A DNA stretch of 7,665 bases from Actinomycetota bacterium. GTDB lineage: Bacteria > Actinomycetota > AC-67. The stretch's first letter is position 1, and each line of letters opens with the position of its first letter. A model generated the notes under the pieces. The model was given only the letters and a program-made list of their open reading frames with translations, was not told the DNA's origin and did no database searches. The stretch is from positions 1 through 7,665 of the forward strand of contig VAYV01000130.1 of the NCBI GenBank assembly GCA_005883175.1, given 5' to 3'. Position numbers and translations under genes: made by a program. This document shows positions 5,797 to 7,665 of the stretch, one piece after another.

Positions 5797-6795
5797 TCAG
5801 AAGCTCCGGATCACGTTGAACGCCGCCCAGGCCATCAACGCTGCTGCCGGGATCGTCACGATCCAAGCCCAAACGATGCGGCGCGCAACACCCCAACGGA
5901 CCGCAGTGAGCCGCTGTGTGGAACCGACTCCGATGATCGCTCCCGTGATCGTGTGGGTGGTGGATACCGGAATCCCGTAATGGGTGGCAAGGAACAAGGA
6001 GGTGGCCGCCGCGGTCTCTGCAGAGAAGCCCCCGACCGGTTTCAGCTTTGTGATCTTCGTGCCGAGCGTCTTGACGATGCGCCAGCCGCCCGAAAGAGTT
6101 CCAAGCGCTATCGCCGTGTGGGCGGCCAGCACGATCCACAGAACGATGGGAAGATCGCCGTTGGGCTTGAGCTTCAGGTAATGGGCGCCGACGAGTAGCG
6201 CAGCGATGACCCCCATCGTCTTTTGAGCGTCGTTGCCTCCGTGACCGAGCGAGTACGCAGCTGCCGATACGAGTTGCATCTTGCGGAATCCTCCGTCGAC
6301 CTTGCTCGGCCTCGTTTTTCGGAAGATCCAAAGCATGGCGAGCATCACGGCGAAGCCGAGGACGAGTCCAACGCCGGGCGAGATGACGATGAATATCGTG
6401 GTCTTCTTGATGCTTTCAGCATTCAAGACATGGAACCCGGCCTTGGCGATCCCCGCTCCGGCGAACCCACCGATGAGCGAATGCGAGGAAGACGTCGGAA
6501 GGCCGAGCCACCACGTGATGAGGTTCCAAATGATTGCACCGAGAAGACCGGCGAAGACGACGGCATTGCTGACGACCTTCGGGTCCACGGTCTTGCCGAC
6601 CGTGTTCGCAACGTGCGTTCCGAAGATCAAGAAGGCGACGAAATTGAAGAAGGCCGCCCAGAAGACTGCGATCCGTGGCGAGAGGACTCGCGTGGAGACG
6701 ACCGTCGCGATCGAGTTGGCCGCATCATGGAAGCCGTTCGTGTAGTCGAAGAAGAGTGCAACGGCGATGATGAAGATGACGGCCGCGAGTCTCAT
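5797..6795 (-). CDS. pit: PiT-family inorganic phosphate transporter
   Basis: This 332-residue membrane protein is a low-affinity, proton- or sodium-coupled phosphate (often metal-phosphate) permease. Its hallmark motifs come as inverted-topology duplicates. The N-terminal half has DYTNGFHDAANSIATVVSTR (17-36) and GLPTSSSHSLIGG (98-110). The C-terminal half has SLGHGGNDAQKTMG (182-195) and GIPVSTTHTITGAIIG (274-289). Roughly ten hydrophobic segments are visible, with a short polar loop at about 159-173. The length is at the short end for PiT, typical of compact bacterial and archaeal forms. It starts 18 bases after the DUF47 gene on the same strand, the classic accessory-plus-transporter pair. 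Its ribosome binding site is poor, which suggests coupling to the upstream gene. All signature residues are present, so it should be functional. Confidence 0.95.
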   Translation of the reverse strand: MRLAAVIFIIAVALFFDYTNGFHDAANSIATVVSTRVLSPRIAVFWAAFFNFVAFLIFGTHVANTVGKTVDPKVVSNAVVFAGLLGAIIWNLITWWLGLPTSSSHSLIGGFAGAGIAKAGFHVLNAESIKKTTIFIVISPGVGLVLGFAVMLAMLWIFRKTRPSKVDGGFRKMQLVSAAAYSLGHGGNDAQKTMGVIAALLVGAHYLKLKPNGDLPIVLWIVLAAHTAIALGTLSGGWRIVKTLGTKITKLKPVGGFSAETAAATSLFLATHYGIPVSTTHTITGAIIGVGSTQRLTAVRWGVARRIVWAWIVTIPAAALMAWAAFNVIRSF

Positions 6796-6813
6796 GTAGC
6801 GAGATTCACTCGG

Positions 6814-7428
6814 TCATTGCTTGAGGACGATCGCTTCGAGGATGTTCGCGACCTTCTCGCAGGCGTCGATGGCTTCTTCAGCCTGCTCGTAGAGCTCTTT
6901 CCATGTCAACACTTCGAGCGCCTTGTGGTCACCGCTGAATAGCTCCGCAACGGCGCGCCTATGGATCGTGTCGCCTTCGTTCTCGATCTCGTTTATCTCT
7001 ACCCAATGCTTTTCGAGACCTTTGAACTTCCGCAGTCCGTGCACCCCGGCCGCGACCTCCTGCGTTATACGAACAAGGATCCGAGCTTGCTCGATGGCTG
7101 TCGCGGTGGGCTGCCCGATCTGGTGCAGCACGAAGATGTCGGCGGCAGCCTCAACGAAGTCCATGATGTCGTCCAAGCCGGTAGCGAGTGCGTGGATGTC
7201 CTCGCGGTCGAACGGCGTGACGAAGGTCGTGTTGAGATTGCGGATGATCTCGTGCGTGTATTCGTCGCCCTGGTGCTCCTTCTCTCGTATCAGCTTGTGC
7301 GACGCGGCAGGATCCTCATACCGCTCGCACATCTCGAGATAGAGTTGCGCGCCCTCGACCGCGTTGTCCGCGCTGCTGTTGAAAAGATCGAAGAAGGCGG
7401 GATCCTTCGGGAAAAGACGGATCCTCAC
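6814..7428 (-). CDS. DUF47 / PhoU-like Pit accessory protein
   Basis: This 204-residue cytoplasmic helical-bundle protein belongs to the DUF47 (PhoU_div, YkaA-like) family, whose genes almost always precede PiT transporters and are thought to modulate them. Two PhoU-type acidic metal-binding motifs are visible, one per three-helix repeat: EKEHQGDEYTHEI (49-61) and INEIENEGDTIHRRAV (145-160). Between them is the conserved TPFDREDIHALATGLDDIMD (71-90). The length is normal. The start is GTG at 7428, matching the usual onset MRIRLFPKDPAFFDLF. A small overlapping ATG frame at 7454 ends at once and is ignored. The gene lies 72 bases after the histidine kinase stop and 18 bases before pit, so a kinase-DUF47-pit operon is plausible. 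Confidence 0.93.
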   Translation of the reverse strand: MRIRLFPKDPAFFDLFNSSADNAVEGAQLYLEMCERYEDPAASHKLIREKEHQGDEYTHEIIRNLNTTFVTPFDREDIHALATGLDDIMDFVEAAADIFVLHQIGQPTATAIEQARILVRITQEVAAGVHGLRKFKGLEKHWVEINEIENEGDTIHRRAVAELFSGDHKALEVLTWKELYEQAEEAIDACEKVANILEAIVLKQ

Positions 7429-7459
7429 GCGCCCCGTGCCCCGGTCGACGTCATACCGG

Positions 7460-7476
7460 CGCCGATTCTATCGGCG
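7460..7476 (-). terminator. Small hairpin between histidine kinase and DUF47 genes
   Basis: CGCCGAT and ATCGGCG form a perfect 7-base stem around a 3-base loop (7460-7466 with 7470-7476). There is no T-run on either side, so it is not a good intrinsic terminator. It could slow transcription between the kinase and the DUF47-pit genes, or it may be a chance GC-rich palindrome. No paired GTTCAC repeat lies in this 72-base gap, only a lone GTTCAG near 7499. Confidence 0.25.
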
Positions 7477-7500
7477 GCTCATCGGCCTGCAAACCGGCGT

Positions 7501-7665
7501 TCAGTCTGGCCGGGCAGAGGGCAGGGAAACGGTGAAGGTCGATCCCTTTCCAAGCTCGCTCTCGGCTGTAACTGAGCCGCCGTGGCTCTCGGCGATGTGG
7601 CGCACGATAGAGAGTCCGAGCCCGGTCCCACCGGTCTCTCTTGCGCGCGCTCGGTCGACGCGGAA
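7501..7665 (-). CDS. Sensor histidine kinase, C-terminal fragment
   Basis: Only the last 54 codons and the stop are in the window; the gene enters from the right edge. The fragment begins FRVDRARARETGGTGLGLSI, which contains the F-box-like FRVD and the G2 box GGTGLGLSIV of the HATPase_c ATP-binding domain. It continues with RHIAESHGGSV, SELGKGSTFTVSLP and a TGA stop at 7501-7503, a normal end for an EnvZ/PhoR-class kinase. It heads the leftward DUF47-pit group, so a phosphate sensor (PhoR/SenX3-like) is the natural guess. The sensor part is not visible and could be anything. Whether it pairs with the regulator at 627 or with another one beyond the edge cannot be told. Confidence 0.9.
   Translation of the reverse strand, partial: FRVDRARARETGGTGLGLSIVRHIAESHGGSVTAESELGKGSTFTVSLPSARPD

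Noticed and set aside
5984..6942. Plus-strand frames over pit and DUF47, including a 239-residue acidic one
   Set aside because: The opposite strand encodes unmistakable PiT and DUF47 motifs. The plus-strand products are charged, low-complexity complements of them.
7429..7500. Third PHO box before DUF47-pit
   Set aside because: Only a single GTTCAG near 7499 is present, inside or next to the kinase stop, with no partner 11 bases away.

Overview
The window is GC-rich DNA with tightly packed genes, GTG starts and 1-4 base stop/start overlaps. Its phosphate-box-like repeats have the GTTCAC core at an 11-base period known from actinobacterial PhoP sites. An actinobacterium, or another high-GC soil-type bacterium such as Chloroflexota, is the best guess, but no gene here fixes the lineage. 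It reads as a chromosomal phosphate/polyphosphate island, with no insertion sequence, prophage, CRISPR array or RNA gene visible.

Layout. The left edge holds the first 21 codons of a leftward TypA/BipA-type GTPase (1-65). It is divergent from a small YciI/DGPF-like protein (181-534). A paired 11-base repeat (555-576) looks like a PHO box and precedes a rightward operon: an OmpR/PhoB-family response regulator (627-1349), an exopolyphosphatase/GppA-type phosphatase (about 1244-2716), and two tandem, diverged thymidylate-kinase-like P-loop proteins (2713-3474 and 3471-4238). A leftward block converges on it. In transcription order it has a histidine kinase C-terminus (7501-7665, from outside the window), a DUF47/PhoU-like Pit accessory protein (6814-7428), a PiT phosphate transporter (5797-6795), then a second PHO-box-like site (5752-5773), a CHAD-domain protein (4671-5711) and a SixA-type histidine phosphatase (4171-4671). 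The two convergent operons overlap by 68 bases at their 3' ends.

How the genes fit together. Two-component regulation (regulator on one side, kinase on the other), phosphate uptake (PiT plus DUF47), polyphosphate hydrolysis (Ppx), a polyphosphate-binding helical domain (CHAD), a phosphohistidine-type phosphatase and two nucleotide-kinase-like proteins suggest a locus that handles phosphate supply and storage. The two PHO-box-like sites, one before each polyphosphate-related operon, tie them to one regulator.

Main oddities. (1) The response regulator loses homology at the exact base where Ppx homology begins, in another frame. The regulator's C-terminus and the Ppx start codon both appear to have been removed by a deletion or an assembly collapse at about 1242-1247. 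(2) The kinase-like pair lacks hallmark dTMP-kinase residues, and the second member has Arg in place of the Walker A Lys. (3) The CHAD domain is two residues short in its first conserved basic helix.
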